Origin: Malurus cyaneus samueli
Taxonomy: Eukaryota > Chordata > Aves > Passeriformes > Maluridae
NCBI GenBank assembly: GCA_009741485.1
Contig: CM019216.1
Span: 55,966,918 to 56,030,917, forward strand
Length of the DNA: 64,000 nt
Reading direction: 5' to 3'
Shown piece by piece: positions 1 to 11,800 of the stretch. The position numbers and the translations under genes were made by a program. Numbering within the stretch: position 1 is the stretch's first letter; every line of letters starts with the position of its first letter. The notes below the pieces were generated by a model. It saw only the letters and a list, made by a program, of their open reading frames with translations, was not told where the DNA came from and searched no databases.

Positions 1-3000
1 GAAAATAATTTTACAAACCATCTGATTATACAGATTATCAAATATGGAAATATATACAGCAATTTATGTTAAAGAATATTATCCTGAAGCTCCATCAGTT
101 CTTATATAGCAAAAGCGAACACTCCTCAAGTAAAATATGTCAAATTTCCCTTTAAAAACAAAGTATGATCTGTTGTTTTTGTCAGATACTGTTCAGGGCT
201 TGATGGTTTTAATGACACCTCGACTGTCTGAACTCCACTTGAATCCATTAGTAAGAACTAATATAAAAACTTTTCTGTTTCGTGTTAACACAAAGGTATG
301 GCCCATCTTCCAAATCATATGAAATATGTCCAGGCACTGAAAATTAAATCTGAACATCTAATATTAAAATAACACACCAAACCCAATATTTTTGTTTGTT
401 TGCCTAATAGTGGCACACTGTGAGTTCTCAGTGGGAAAATTTTAGAGTAAAAATGACAGACCACAGCATTGTGCCAGAATGTGCTGAATTTTTTTTTTTT
501 TTTGACACCTGAACTTGAACTAACTAGTTTATTTTTTGGTGGTAATATGTAATTCCCATTGTCACGAATTAGCACATATTATAGTATATTTCATGGAAGC
601 CTTTTAAAACCACTTCATTAGTCCCTTCCTCAGAGCTATATAACAACTTGCTGTAACAGTCAGTTGTTATTCTATGGTATTTATGAAAAGTTTGCACAAG
701 GGTTTTTCCAGATGCAGTTTCTGTTTAGAAAATCAGTGAAATCCAAATGCTATCAATTAGGATATCTTATAGTTCAGTTTATAGCAACAAGATAGCAAGT
801 TCAACCCCTATCAGCTAAATTCCTGGCAAAAGTGGTGTTAGGAATTCCATTCCAAATAAAGCAATCAATCAATATTCCTCCTCTGTTTACTCTCCAATCT
901 TTGGAACTGATGGTTACCCTGGCCAGATAGATTTACTTAAAACAGTGAAAGACATTCAGAAAGTCCATCCAATTTCTTGATTTATTTGCTAGTGATGCAT
1001 AAAATAAGCTTGTCTGTGAAATAGCCATGTTGAAATTGCTATTCTCATGCATTTTTCATTGTTATTATTCGGCTAGACTGACTCTTGAGGGTCAGATTAA
1101 AATTCATTCATCTGAAGCTGCACTGGTGACAGGAGATAGTCTCAAATTAGCTCTTCCAGTTAATATCTGTACCAGCATTTGGAAAACCATTTGTACGGAG
1201 AATATTCTGATTGGGCAGAGCATGTTTTTAACAGAAATTCTTTTAACCTTCTGTGCAATGAAAACTTAAAAAGCACTTCTTGATAGCCTAGACATTTAAT
1301 AGAGCCTCTGCTAGCAGAACATTGTGGTCTTTGCAAAGTCTTTTATTGCTGGTGATGAGAGGTCATTGCTTATTAGATAATCACATCCCTTCCCTGCAAT
1401 ACTGGTCATACACATTTAATACAATTATAATGCTTAACACTTATACAGTGCTTTTCTTCCAATTGCTTTGCAGACATTATGTAATTAAATTCTCGGCATT
1501 CTTGGGAAATAAGCTAACTCCTTATTACAAACAGGAATATTGGGCCAGAGGCAGTAGCAGCATTTTCAAATACAGTCTTTAGTTTTTAAGTTGAAAATTG
1601 GAGCTGAGCACATCTGAAGATCAGGCTGTGTGGCAGCAAGATTACCAGTCATTTTGAAAGCTGTGGTATAAAATGTGCTACCATAGGTCACTGAAGTAGC
1701 TGGAGTGAGAAATAGGATTGAAAATCCAGTCTTGATTCTTCAGGCTTAGAGCGAGATACTGAAATCTTTCATTCATGTAGATGGATTCTACAATCTGTAC
1801 TGAGGCAAAATGCCAGCTGCCTTTGACTGAGTATGCACAGGCAGACCCTGTAGAGCTCACCCATCGCTTCCATCAGGAAACCAGAAGGTTTCTGATGAAT
1901 AGTCTTAATGCACAATCATGCTTAAGCTATAAGTCAATTTATTCTGAACTTCACTGAGTCTTTGCCTCACAGGAACATTCCGGAGAGCAGGAGGGAGGGC
2001 AGAGGAGAGTAAGCTGTTGTCCCACATATGGAGCAAGGCTGCTCCACAGGAAAGCAGAGGAGGCAATAGCTGTTTGGAAGCTCAGTCTCCACCTGTGATC
2101 ATTGTCTCTCAGCATCACCAGTTTTGACAGCAGCAGGCACAGGACCAGCTGTGGGAGCAGCAGCACAGAGCAGCATCATTCTCCTCCTCTTTCTCTGAAA
2201 ACTGAAGAAGCAAGCGGAACATTTAATGGACCACGCTGAAACCACTGGCTGCCAGCTAAACTCCCTTTCCCAGACATCAACAGCTCCATTTCCAGTGCCC
2301 TGTGTTTCCTCTCACCCTCTTTTTTGTCTACTTTCTTCAGTCACAACCCATCAGTTCACAATGCACATGCCATGCTCCCTGACACTGTTTTTCCCAACTC
2401 CATATGGAACATCTGCCTCTCCTTCAGCTCTTGCTCTCCTTTGTTCTCATCTTGCTCCTTCAAAGTCCTTGAGGCCTTTTCTATTATGTTAAAACAGGTT
2501 GTATTTAAGTAACACCATCCCTGTAGTCAAATGCCATGTCCATCCTCCTTCATTTCTCCTTGGATTTCAACATTATGGTAAATATGAATATTATAGTTTA
2601 TTATAATTATATATATTATTATATATTTATAATTGAAATATTACCTTCCCTATGTTTTCACAGCTCAGTCTTCTATTGCCTCATCTCTTACCTCCAAATA
2701 TCTATTTAGGTATCTATTCAAAAAACTGATTGGATAAATTTTTGTTCAGGGCAAAAAATGAATCATGTGATTACATGCTTAAATAATTGAATAAAGATGT
2801 CTTTCTGACCCAGAACCCAAGCAGCTATTGAGATGTTCCTCTTTGACATTTTTGCCCTTGGGATCAATAAACCATTGTCCTGAACAATAGCTCTCAGTAT
2901 TTCACTTTCCCTCTCTGTTCCCATGCTGCTTCCCTCTACCCAATGCCAGTGTTGGAGAGAGACTCACTCATACTTCTCTGTGAGTTTACATTGTTGATTT

Positions 3001-3470
3001 AATCTTCTAATGGCCAAAATTGAACTAGACCTTCTTCCTTAAGATCTCATTTTTTGCTTTCACTCTCCTTTGTGAAGTGTTCCATGGTCCAAAGTCACCC
3101 TGTGGGTGCATCCTCAATCTGAAGTCATTACTTGTTCTATTTGAGATTATAATAAAACAGACATGATGATACTCTTCACTGTTAATTATTGTGAGGCTGT
3201 TTGTCATGTTCTAGTGTTTATGTATTATTACTAATTCTGTCTAGTGCTGTACTGTAGGCATGTTTCAGGAAAAAGTAAGAACAAATGTTCCCTGGCCTAA
3301 AATATTATACTCCAAAATGAAGCATGTCATTAAATAAACTAACTCTCAAGCTCCTTGTTGAGGGATGTAATGCAGCTCCCACTGCAAGGTTAGCAGTTTG
3401 CTTTGATGATCCTGTATTTACTCTGATACTGCTTTTTTTTTTAAAAAAAAATATTTCTGTTGTGTCAGGT
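1..3470. other. AT-rich non-coding stretch, no gene seen
   Basis: No convincing exon or known repeat was recognised here. A 15-T run lies at 489-503 and an AT-only block at 2587-2645. A T10/A9 block at 3433-3451 is a simple inverted repeat. Open frames of 60-88 codons are scattered over both strands without codon structure, as expected by chance. One acceptor-like and donor-like pair (after 185, before 251) brackets 65 bp that is open in one phase; I rate this as noise. Confidence 0.6.
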
Positions 3471-3471
3471 T

Positions 3472-3512
<41 letters not shown>
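3472..3512. repeat. (TA)n microsatellite
   Basis: About 20 nearly uninterrupted TA dinucleotides with one phase slip near 3480. This is visible directly in the sequence. It sits just after a T10/A9 tract (3433-3451), so the whole 3.43-3.51 kb segment is low-complexity and likely length-polymorphic. Confidence 0.95.
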
Positions 3513-3517
<5 letters not shown>

Positions 3518-4440
3518 TATAAATTTTTATAGAATCAGGATGGCCTGGCAGTAATGACAGTAATGACACAGGGAAGAAACAAAATGTCAGGAGTTTCAAA
3601 TCCTGCTGACGTCAGGTAGTGATTCCATTCCCTTCAGTATGCTTTGGATTGTATGTCAAGAGAGTGAGGCAAGTGCCTTAGTACTACCGACCAACTAAGC
3701 TAGACACTAAGCCAGTTCCCCAGAAAATGTGAAGGACATAGAGGATTAAATTTTCAAAAGTGGTTAAGTATGTATATTAGGATGCCACCGAAAAAATTAA
3801 ATCTGAAGCAGCCCACACTGGGAGCCTGTCTGTGGGAGATTGTTGGTGTTGTGTTGCCCAGGCTTGGGAGGAGTAAAAGAGGTTTTACACCCAGTGATGT
3901 GACCAGGGACCATATTGGGGCTCGTTATACCCCACTGTGGAATTTTTGCAAGGTTTTTTTTGCCTTTGTTTTCTGTGAGGCACGCAGTGTTTGTGTACCC
4001 AGCACAAAGCAGTGAGGTGCAGCTCTGCTTGGCACACAGGGTCCTTGACCAGCACACATGGTCCTTCTGCACGGGAAAGCATGGCCAGCACACCTGGAGA
4101 TTTGTGCTAGCTCAGATCTAGTCCAAATGGCATGAATTGTGCTGCTTGGACCCAAGCTGTCTTGTCATGAGGCAGCTGATGCTGCCCTGAGCCAGAGTGT
4201 CATTGTGCCCTCCTTTGGCTCGGGAAAGGTGACCGATGGAGGTGGAGGGATGGCTTCCATGGTGTGACAGTCCAGCCCCTCGCTGCTATGAAAGTCATGG
4301 CTAAAACTTTGCACATATGAGCTGAGATTTAAAGATGCCACTCTGGACTGGAATCTTAATTACTTTATTTTAGCATAAACCGAAGTGTAGGTTATCGGAC
4401 AGAGCATGAGCTAAGTGCTAATAAAAAATGTAAACACTAT

Positions 4441-4454
4441 TGCCATCTTGTGGC
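4441..4454 (-). promoter_or_regulatory. CTCF-like motif (weak)
   Basis: The plus strand reads TGCCATCTTGTGGC. Read on the minus strand this resembles the CTCF core (CCA..AG.TGGCA type), with the GTGGC and GCC anchors kept and about two core mismatches. The neighbouring DNA (4340-4540) is unusually free of low-complexity sequence. A single motif match is weak evidence of occupancy. Confidence 0.2.
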
Positions 4455-5072
4455 TTAAAGTTGCTTCGGCAGACTTTAGTCACGGATTACACACTCCCTC
4501 TGATGTTCTGTAAACATAACACATTTTCAATTAAATAGGGGAATCAAAGTGGCACAACACAGAAGCAATGTCCAGACCTGCACATCAGAATCAATTACAG
4601 AAGTGGAGAAACAATCCTGTTTGTCTAGAAGGACTAATCACATGGCAAGCCATCGGGAACACAGGGCACACAGGTCATTATTGAATGAAATAGCACTTGG
4701 TATATTTTGTTCCATTGAAACAAAAGGACATTCTGCAAAAATAAAACTTTTGGATTACTATTTTGTTTTTTGTTTTCTTTTTTAAGGAAAAATCACTCAT
4801 GTATAAAGTATGAGCCTGGGATGTTTAAAGCATATACTGCTCCGATTGCTATGGAAAAAATATGCTGCTTTTTAAAATAATTCTATATTGTATAATGTTG
4901 GATAGAGAATGCTACAGGTATATGCATGTCTTAAGGAATTAAGGATTTATTCTTTGTTTTCAAGGTTCAAACACTACCAATGCAACTCATGCTTGGAGCA
5001 CTCTTAGAAATAGGATTCAATATTAAACAGGGAACGCTGTCTTAGATCAGATCAGTGGTCTGTGTATTTTTG

Positions 5073-5099
5073 ACATGAAGTTTATTGGAAACTTCATGT
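5073..5099. repeat. Perfect 11-bp inverted repeat (hairpin)
   Basis: Arms 5073-5083 (ACATGAAGTTT) and 5089-5099 (AAACTTCATGT) are exact reverse complements separated by a 5-base loop, ATTGG. No U-run follows and no tRNA or miRNA precursor length is reached, so its role is unknown. It may simply be a chance palindrome in AT-rich DNA. Confidence 0.8.
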
Positions 5100-6726
5100 T
5101 GAATGATTGTGTCACAAATAATTTAATTTTTGCAAATTGTTACCTTAATAAATTTTAGGAAGCTATGTCAGCACATCAGATTTCATTTTCTTTTTCTGTA
5201 TTCACTGACCATCAGCTAAGAAATAGAACTGGGCAAGAAACAATGGCATTGTCCCATTGAAGTTTGATTTTTCAAGACTTCTCCTGCTCTGTACTTGTCC
5301 AACCTTAGATCCAAATAAGTTTTTTTCAGACTTAGAAGATACTGGCTATAGGGTGGCTGATAGCCATGCATTTAAAGCATTTGAGATGTTAACAGTCAAG
5401 ACAAGGGTCTTCAGTTGCTGTTCTCAAGCCCCCTTATTCAGTATAACTTTATTCATTACAACATTTTTCACTCTTGTGGGATTTTTATCTCTGCTCTTGA
5501 TCTGAAAGCCGATCCTAGACAGAAAAATATTGGCAGTAATACATTTTCATTTTTTTTCCCATGCAAACATTGTCTTGGTTTCCTTAACTTGTTTTTTATT
5601 TAGGAAGACATTTCAGATGTAAAAAAAAATTGTAACATAAAACATGTAAAATAGCCAATGACCCAAACCTATGAAGTTCAATTATAAGACATTTTGATCT
5701 TTTTAGTAACTCCATTTCTTCAGTTTTTCCATTTGGGAACACAGTGAAACTCTATTCAGAGTAAATGATAATTATGTACATTCTGAACTCTTTCTTTATG
5801 TATCTATGCCTCATTTGTTTGTGTGTATGAGTTCTTAGAACCTATTGAAGCCCAAATCCTATAGAATACACCCATTTGGTTACCGTAGAGTCATGACTTA
5901 CTTTATTCTTTTGAAACACACACTGCAATTGTATAATGCAGTATAGCTCTGTGAATTTGAGACTAATGAAGAAAAGATTACAACATCTAAAATGGATGAT
6001 ACTCCTTGACAGTTCTCTTCCACAAAATATTTGCCTTGGTAAGATCAATTTATGTGAGAATGCTACAGTGATTCTTGCATGAGTTGTGTGTTTCTGTGAA
6101 AAGGTGAGGTTTAGGTTTCTTGTAAGATATAGGTTACATTTTTGTTCTCAGTGGCCTATTGAGATTGCAGCCATCACATCAGGAAAACAACATGCTGCCT
6201 GGGTTGAAACAAGTCCTTATCACCACCTAGCTCCAAACATGAAACTGTACCTGGTATTACACCACCTGCTGCTCCTGACACCTAAAGGACGCCTAAACAC
6301 AAGGTTCAAGGGTACCCATGTTTGCTAGGAGGCCACCTAAGCCAGCTGACAGGAATCTCAAGAAGGAGGATGCTGTCTTCTGGCCAAATAGGATCTTTTC
6401 CCTCCGTGTCAGGCTAGTTGCAGTAAGTCATCTTCCTTTGGCTAGGGAGGAGGAAAAATGCCTTGGTTGACAGTGCATGTTTTTGGGAGACCCAAGCTCA
6501 GGACCTGCTGCAGAAAATATATGTGTCCTCTGTATAGAGAAAACCATCTTTTATGGGAAAATGGAGGACTGGTTACTTCACTGTTCATCAAAAGCTGGTG
6601 GCCTAAATATGCGCCTAAGAGTTAGATGTTGTAAAGCACCATTGGGGAGGATATAAATAAATCCATGTCACTCTCATCCGAGGCTTATTCTCTTCTGCTT
6701 TGCTGCATTTAAGAGTTAGTCTGTCA

Positions 6727-6773
6727 GTTATGTTCTAGTAGGTAAAACGTAGGTTATGTTCTAGTAGGTAAAA
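6727..6773. repeat. Tandem duplication, 26-bp period
   Basis: The 21-mer beginning GTTATGTTCTAGTAGG occurs at 6727-6747 and again without mismatch at 6753-6773. The copies are separated by ACGTA or similar, giving a 26-bp period. Perfect identity implies a recent duplication. Confidence 0.95.
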
Positions 6774-8789
6774 AGACAGTGCAGATGAACTGTCTTAAGG
6801 TGAAATCTTTGAGTGTATTGAGAAGGTCCAGCACCAGGAATTTAATTCCTTGGGATTGAGACCTTCTGGCGCTGAGCAGACACCAATTGCAGGTTTGGAG
6901 AATCACTGATTTTATTTTTCATTCTTTTATCAGTTACTGCCTTCACAGACTACCTCTATGTAAACAAATACATAATTTTAAAAAGAAAATCTATCTTGTT
7001 GAATTTTACTAGTTCAGAGATTTCCATCAGCCTCACTAAGAATACAAATACTGCACATGCAGCTTGCTCATGTACACAGGAGACAGTTTACCAAAATTCA
7101 CTCTGAAGTTGTGGATGTGAAATTTAAAAGATTTTACCCAGCATTCCATCACACATTGCTAATAGAGACTACATGTACAAATCCAAAGCCAGGTGACAAA
7201 TAGATACTACATATACAAGTCCAGAAATAGGTAACAGATACTACATATCCAAATTCAAAAACAGGTAACAAATTACAGGCTGTGAGGGAAGCTGTTAATT
7301 GCAAATGGGTGATCTAGGCTGTGGCCTACAATTTTTGCTCCCATTTTGAAAGGAGCACATAGCTGTAGCTGTGATATGTCATGAGCAGTTCAGAGACGAG
7401 ACCGTAATTCAGAGCCACACTCACACTCCGGTTTCTTTACTTTCCTTTCAGTCCCTGCTCTGTCGGCTGGTTACAGAAAGGAAAGTGGAGCTATTCCACA
7501 TCTTTTGCCCATCACAAGGGATCCCCCATGTGCTCTAACGTGAGAGGGCATTTCCAGCACCCCTCTGCCCTTCCCTGGTCCTCTGCCTCCCCACCCCTTT
7601 GCTCAGACAGGGCTGGGGCAGGTGCAGTGTGTAGCAGGGCAGCAAGAAGCTGTCTGAGTGCTAAAGACAGATAACAATCTATTTCTAGGGCACGATGTCA
7701 ATATTGGTGGATTTTCAAATGCCACCCATTGCTATCCTACATCCATTGAGAGATTTGTTGACTCTGGCCCATACCGCAGTACATCCAACCCTGGGACTCT
7801 GGTGGGGACTTGCACCACATGATCATTTAATAACACACATTTGCTGCATGTCTTTCAACAAAGCCGTTGGGCAAAAAAAGCCTCTTCAGGAATTGGGCTC
7901 TTTTTTCCCCTGAAGTGATGCCCATTTTGTTAGGAAAGGGTCCTTGAAAAGCATATAATTCCTTGATAATATGTACACAGCTATGCAATAACAGTATTTC
8001 AGAATACAGCACTTATTTTTTACACTTTCCTTTCATGCTTTCCTTTTTTCAGCTGAACAAGCCTCATTTCTTGGTTTAGGTATTATTCTGTTGGTAATTC
8101 AGTGCCAGAAATTTTTGATGGTTGCCTTGGGAAAAACAGCTATTTAACTCAGTGTCTAAGGCAATAAGGATTTTTATTTTATTTTTATTTTGTTTTTCTT
8201 TTTTTTTGTATTCTGATAGTTCATTGCAGTGGAATATAAAGTATTGTCCAATTTTTCCCCTATTAATATGCAGTTGAGAAAAGCAGAAACATGGTTGGTT
8301 GTTCTCAGTATAACCTTATCTATCTACACTAAAAATATGGTGATTCCAGTTCACCTTTTGACACTTAGATATTACTGATTAACCACTGATGTATGTGGAA
8401 AAAAACGTGTTTTCAATTTGGAGGGTAAACAGAACAGGCCATTCTAGCTACTGGCAATCCAAAATACATGAAAGATATTAATTGAAATTTCATGATTATA
8501 TTTGGAGCTCAAAGGACATTATCTAGCACTGGTGGAATAAAACTCAAACTAAAGCCCTGATGACATTTTAATCCCTTTGCTGGTTATATTAGTGGGGAAT
8601 AAAGATTTTTTATTGTTTAAGCTTAAAGTAAATGGAGTATATTAAAAATAAAATTATTTGAATATGTTAAGTATTGATCCCTATAGCCATAATACGAGAC
8701 TAATATTGTGCTACAGCCTTAAGAATTCAAGTAACCGTGCACCTAAGGCTTGTGAGAATTACAGCATCACACTCTTTTGTAGGAAAACG
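6774..8789. other. Non-coding stretch with a GC-richer patch at 7.43-7.67 kb
   Basis: Apart from the tandem repeat at 7162-7271, the notable part is 7440-7670. A strong pyrimidine tract ending TTTCAG (near 7449) precedes sequence that stays open for about 70 codons in one frame, and a GTGAGA donor-like site lies near 7540. No protein family is recognisable. The rest is AT-rich, with T-rich low complexity near 8170-8215. Confidence 0.5.
7162..7271. repeat. Degenerate tandem repeat, three units of about 36 bp
   Basis: Three successive units begin at about 7162, 7200 and 7237. Each has the order ATAGA.ACTACAT, then a CAA.TCCA.A-type centre, then AGGT.ACAA. Units 2 and 3 are closest to each other. 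This is visible by eye and its family is unknown. It may be a small minisatellite or the remnant of a local slippage expansion. Confidence 0.85.
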
Positions 8790-8849
8790 GCTAAAAATAA
8801 AGCTGCTAAAAATAAAGTTGCTAAAAATAATGTTACTAAAAATGCAATT
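8790..8849. repeat. Minisatellite, 15-bp unit x 4
   Basis: Units start at 8790, 8805, 8820 and 8835. Each is a variant of GCTAAAAATAAAGTT, with the fourth most diverged. The unit length is a multiple of three, so an incidental open frame across it (8658-8882, +) encodes a repeating AKNK peptide. I regard that frame as a by-product of the repeat, not a gene. Confidence 0.9.
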
Positions 8850-11800
8850 GTATCTGGTCTGTACAGGGATAAAGGGTTGTGAGTAGCTGGGCATTAGTCA
8901 CTTTAGAGAAAGGTAGTTATTTGTACAGTTACTTGTGGAAGTGAAAGGAATCAATGATCTCTGAATAAGATCAGAAAGGAGTTAAGCCTTCACTGCAGTT
9001 GATATATTCAGGTCTAGCAAATATAGGCTGCCTTTTAAACTAGGACAATAAGAGCATTCCAAAACACAGAGAAAAAAAATAAAAGTGCTAGAAATATATA
9101 AGCTTATAACTCGGTATTTTAGAAACCCACAAAACTTAATTTCTCTCTGAAAAGATAACAGATTTTCCATCAGGTTCCTGGAAAGGTGCCATTTTGGAGT
9201 CCACGTGCTTTTTTTTGCTTCTTAATATAAGAAAAATAATTAAATACTTTTATTCCCTCCTCCTTCCCATCCAGGATAGTTCATAATTTCGTTGAGTAAA
9301 ATATGGTAACATCTGTGCCAATTTGAAAAACCCAATTTTGACATAACCATTTTTTCCAGGTTTTTTTTTTGTTGTTTTTTTTGTTGTTGTTGTTGTTTCT
9401 ATGAGGCTTTTTAATTTGCTTTTTTTAATTTCAGTTTTGTTGACTGTTGTTGCTGTGGTGTTTTTTTTTTTTTATTATTACTATTTTTTGTCCATATGGG
9501 CCTGCCATAAAATTTGGAAATGTGTGAACTTGTCTTTCCAATTAAATGCCTTTTTTTTTCCTTAATTGGGACATCAGTGTGGATATGGCTACCACTTAAA
9601 CAGCAAGTAGACCAATCGATTGCTTCTCTGTAGGGTTCACAACCAGATGGTGGCAAATACCACTTCACTCAGACTTCAATAGCTAATCTGTTTCCAATGC
9701 CTTGGGATGCATTTTTCAGTGAGCAAAAGACGTTCATAGTGTGATTGAAAAGAGATGAAAATGCCCTGGCTGAATCAAAGGGCTCTTTTTTAACATTTCA
9801 AGACTCTCCTACCCAGACAGCAATACCAGCACGTACCAGGCCAGATAGAATTCTTGTGAGAGCTGCCTCTCACGTGCACGCTATCCCTTATTTTGCAGAG
9901 GTAAAGCAGACTTTGACTGGCAACTTCTTCATAAGAAAACCTGCCACTGTCTTTCCTAAAAAGTTGCAGAAAACTAATGTAGACTGTGTCTAAAATGAGG
10001 CAGTTATTAAGTGGAGGGATGCAGGGTGAATTCTTAATCCAGAAAGCAAAGAAATTTCCATCAATTTGAAGGTAATTGTGTTTTCTCAGGCTTGTGTTCT
10101 CTGAACAATTTCCTCATATATGAGTGCCACATGCTAAAGAGAGAGATACTGCTGTGTGCTGAACTACTGCTCAGTGCTCTGGGTCCTTCTTGTTGGCTTT
10201 CCCTGGTAAACACAGGACGTTGCAGGATGCTCAGCATTGCCCAAGTCTACATAAATTACTGAAAATCTCAGTCTGGTGGACCTAGAAATTGACACAAAAT
10301 TGTTCTTCTATAAATAGGGTCTGGTAGCAAAAGGGATACAAATAGAAACTTCCCACTTTGTTTAGAAAAATAAGTCAATTTATAGTCAATGAAATGTTTA
10401 CTTTATTGAAAGGTTTTAACTGGTGAGACAGAGCAGAACACCAAATTACCTCGAGCATTTACCATTGCAAATCTCCCTGAAAGACTGCTACAAACAAAAC
10501 AGAAGTTTCCTCCTGTTTTTTTGCGAATGTCTTCAAGAAACCAAGTCATCATTTGGAGAAAGGACTCTCAAAAACAGTTGGTGCAAATGCATTTAATTTG
10601 AAGTTCAATTTCGAAAAGCAACTTGCAGCTTTTTCAAAAGCATTTTCTTATTTTAAAATGGACAGTATTTTACTGCTCTGACAACTGGATCAGTTACTTG
10701 CAATGTACATTAAGAATTTAGACAGCAAAAATGTAATGTTCCCATGCAGACTTTAAATGGAAAATGAAATGTTCTTCTTGGCCAAGCTTTGGAGGAAGTG
10801 TATCAGTTTTGGCAGGCTCATAACACCAAAGGAGTCTGAGACAGTACACAAAGAAAGGATTTGGGCATTTATAACTTGTGATTACTGTTGCAATGCTTTC
10901 CCTTTGTCTCTCTGGTTCAATGATTTGTCAAATTTAAGAATCATTTTCCTTTTTATCAACATGTGATTGTAAAGGTATGTGTGATAGTGACTGCATGTCT
11001 AGCTCAGCCACAATTTTGGTGAAAATGTATGAATACGGTGGGATGAGCTTGCTATTCAACAAAAAAAAAAAAGTCTTACATGTATTCGTTGACGTATTTT
11101 ATGTAATTTTGAGCCTGCTCCATTCAATGTGTAATAGGTAGCGGTAATTTATCCTGTTTACAAGTATAAATTGAATCAAGAGCTGCTTTGCATTACCTGC
11201 TGAACCATTGGGTGTTTCATACTGTCCATCAAAAGATGGTTAGTACCTCAATTTAGTAAAGCCAACAATTTTATCTGTAAAACAAACATTTTTTCTTCAA
11301 TTTTGGTAGGAAAAACTTTTCCAGCAATAAGATAATGTTAAGTGCTTTAACTTTATTGCAGTCTCAGAGGCAGTTCACTTGAAGAATGAACACTGATTTC
11401 CTCATCATTTTGGAGCTATAAGCTTGAATGATCCCGTAGAGTAAGAGCTGAGCCAAAACACTGGACTATCCATGTGAAACCATTTAACAATGCATATTAA
11501 CAGGATACATTTTGTCTCTTAATCTAAGTAATGCAGTGAGGAAGAAATACATCATGGCTTGGGAAATAGTTTATCCTTAGTGTCCTGAAACCATGATAAA
11601 AGTCTGCACTCCCAAGACTTTGTCAAGAATCCATTACTTTATGTTATAGCATCATTTCCTCTGTGTATGGCATTTATTCTACCAACCTCTAAAAACAATT
11701 TAAAGACAAAAGATATGTCTCATTGCTAAGTGTCTCCCACTGCTTGAAGACATTGACTTCCTTCCTTTTGTGCCTCGGGTCTGCTGTGTGATCTTAGAAA

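Larger units (their letters stand above)
3519..6726. other. Non-coding stretch with a GC-richer patch at 3.8-4.3 kb
   Basis: The patch at about 3785-4310 is richer in G and C than its surroundings and carries several near-copies of a cagcacac-type motif (about 3999-4095). It could be an old transposon or LTR fragment, but I recognise no family. The rest is AT-rich. It includes a CTCF-like motif at 4441-4454 and a hairpin at 5073-5099, listed separately. A frame of 80 codons at 6086-6328 (+) begins before a good acceptor-like tract, but no gene family is recognisable in it. Confidence 0.5.

Noticed and set aside
186..250. 65-bp segment with acceptor TTTTTGTCAG and donor GTAAGA
   Set aside because: Open in one phase, but short and unremarkable in composition. 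Similar pairs occur by chance many times in this window.
8658..8882. Lysine/asparagine/alanine-rich 74-codon frame
   Set aside because: Produced by the 15-bp minisatellite; no other coding evidence.
9645..9660. CCAGATGGTGGCA, CTCF-like
   Set aside because: Two mismatches at informative core positions; too weak to list as a site.
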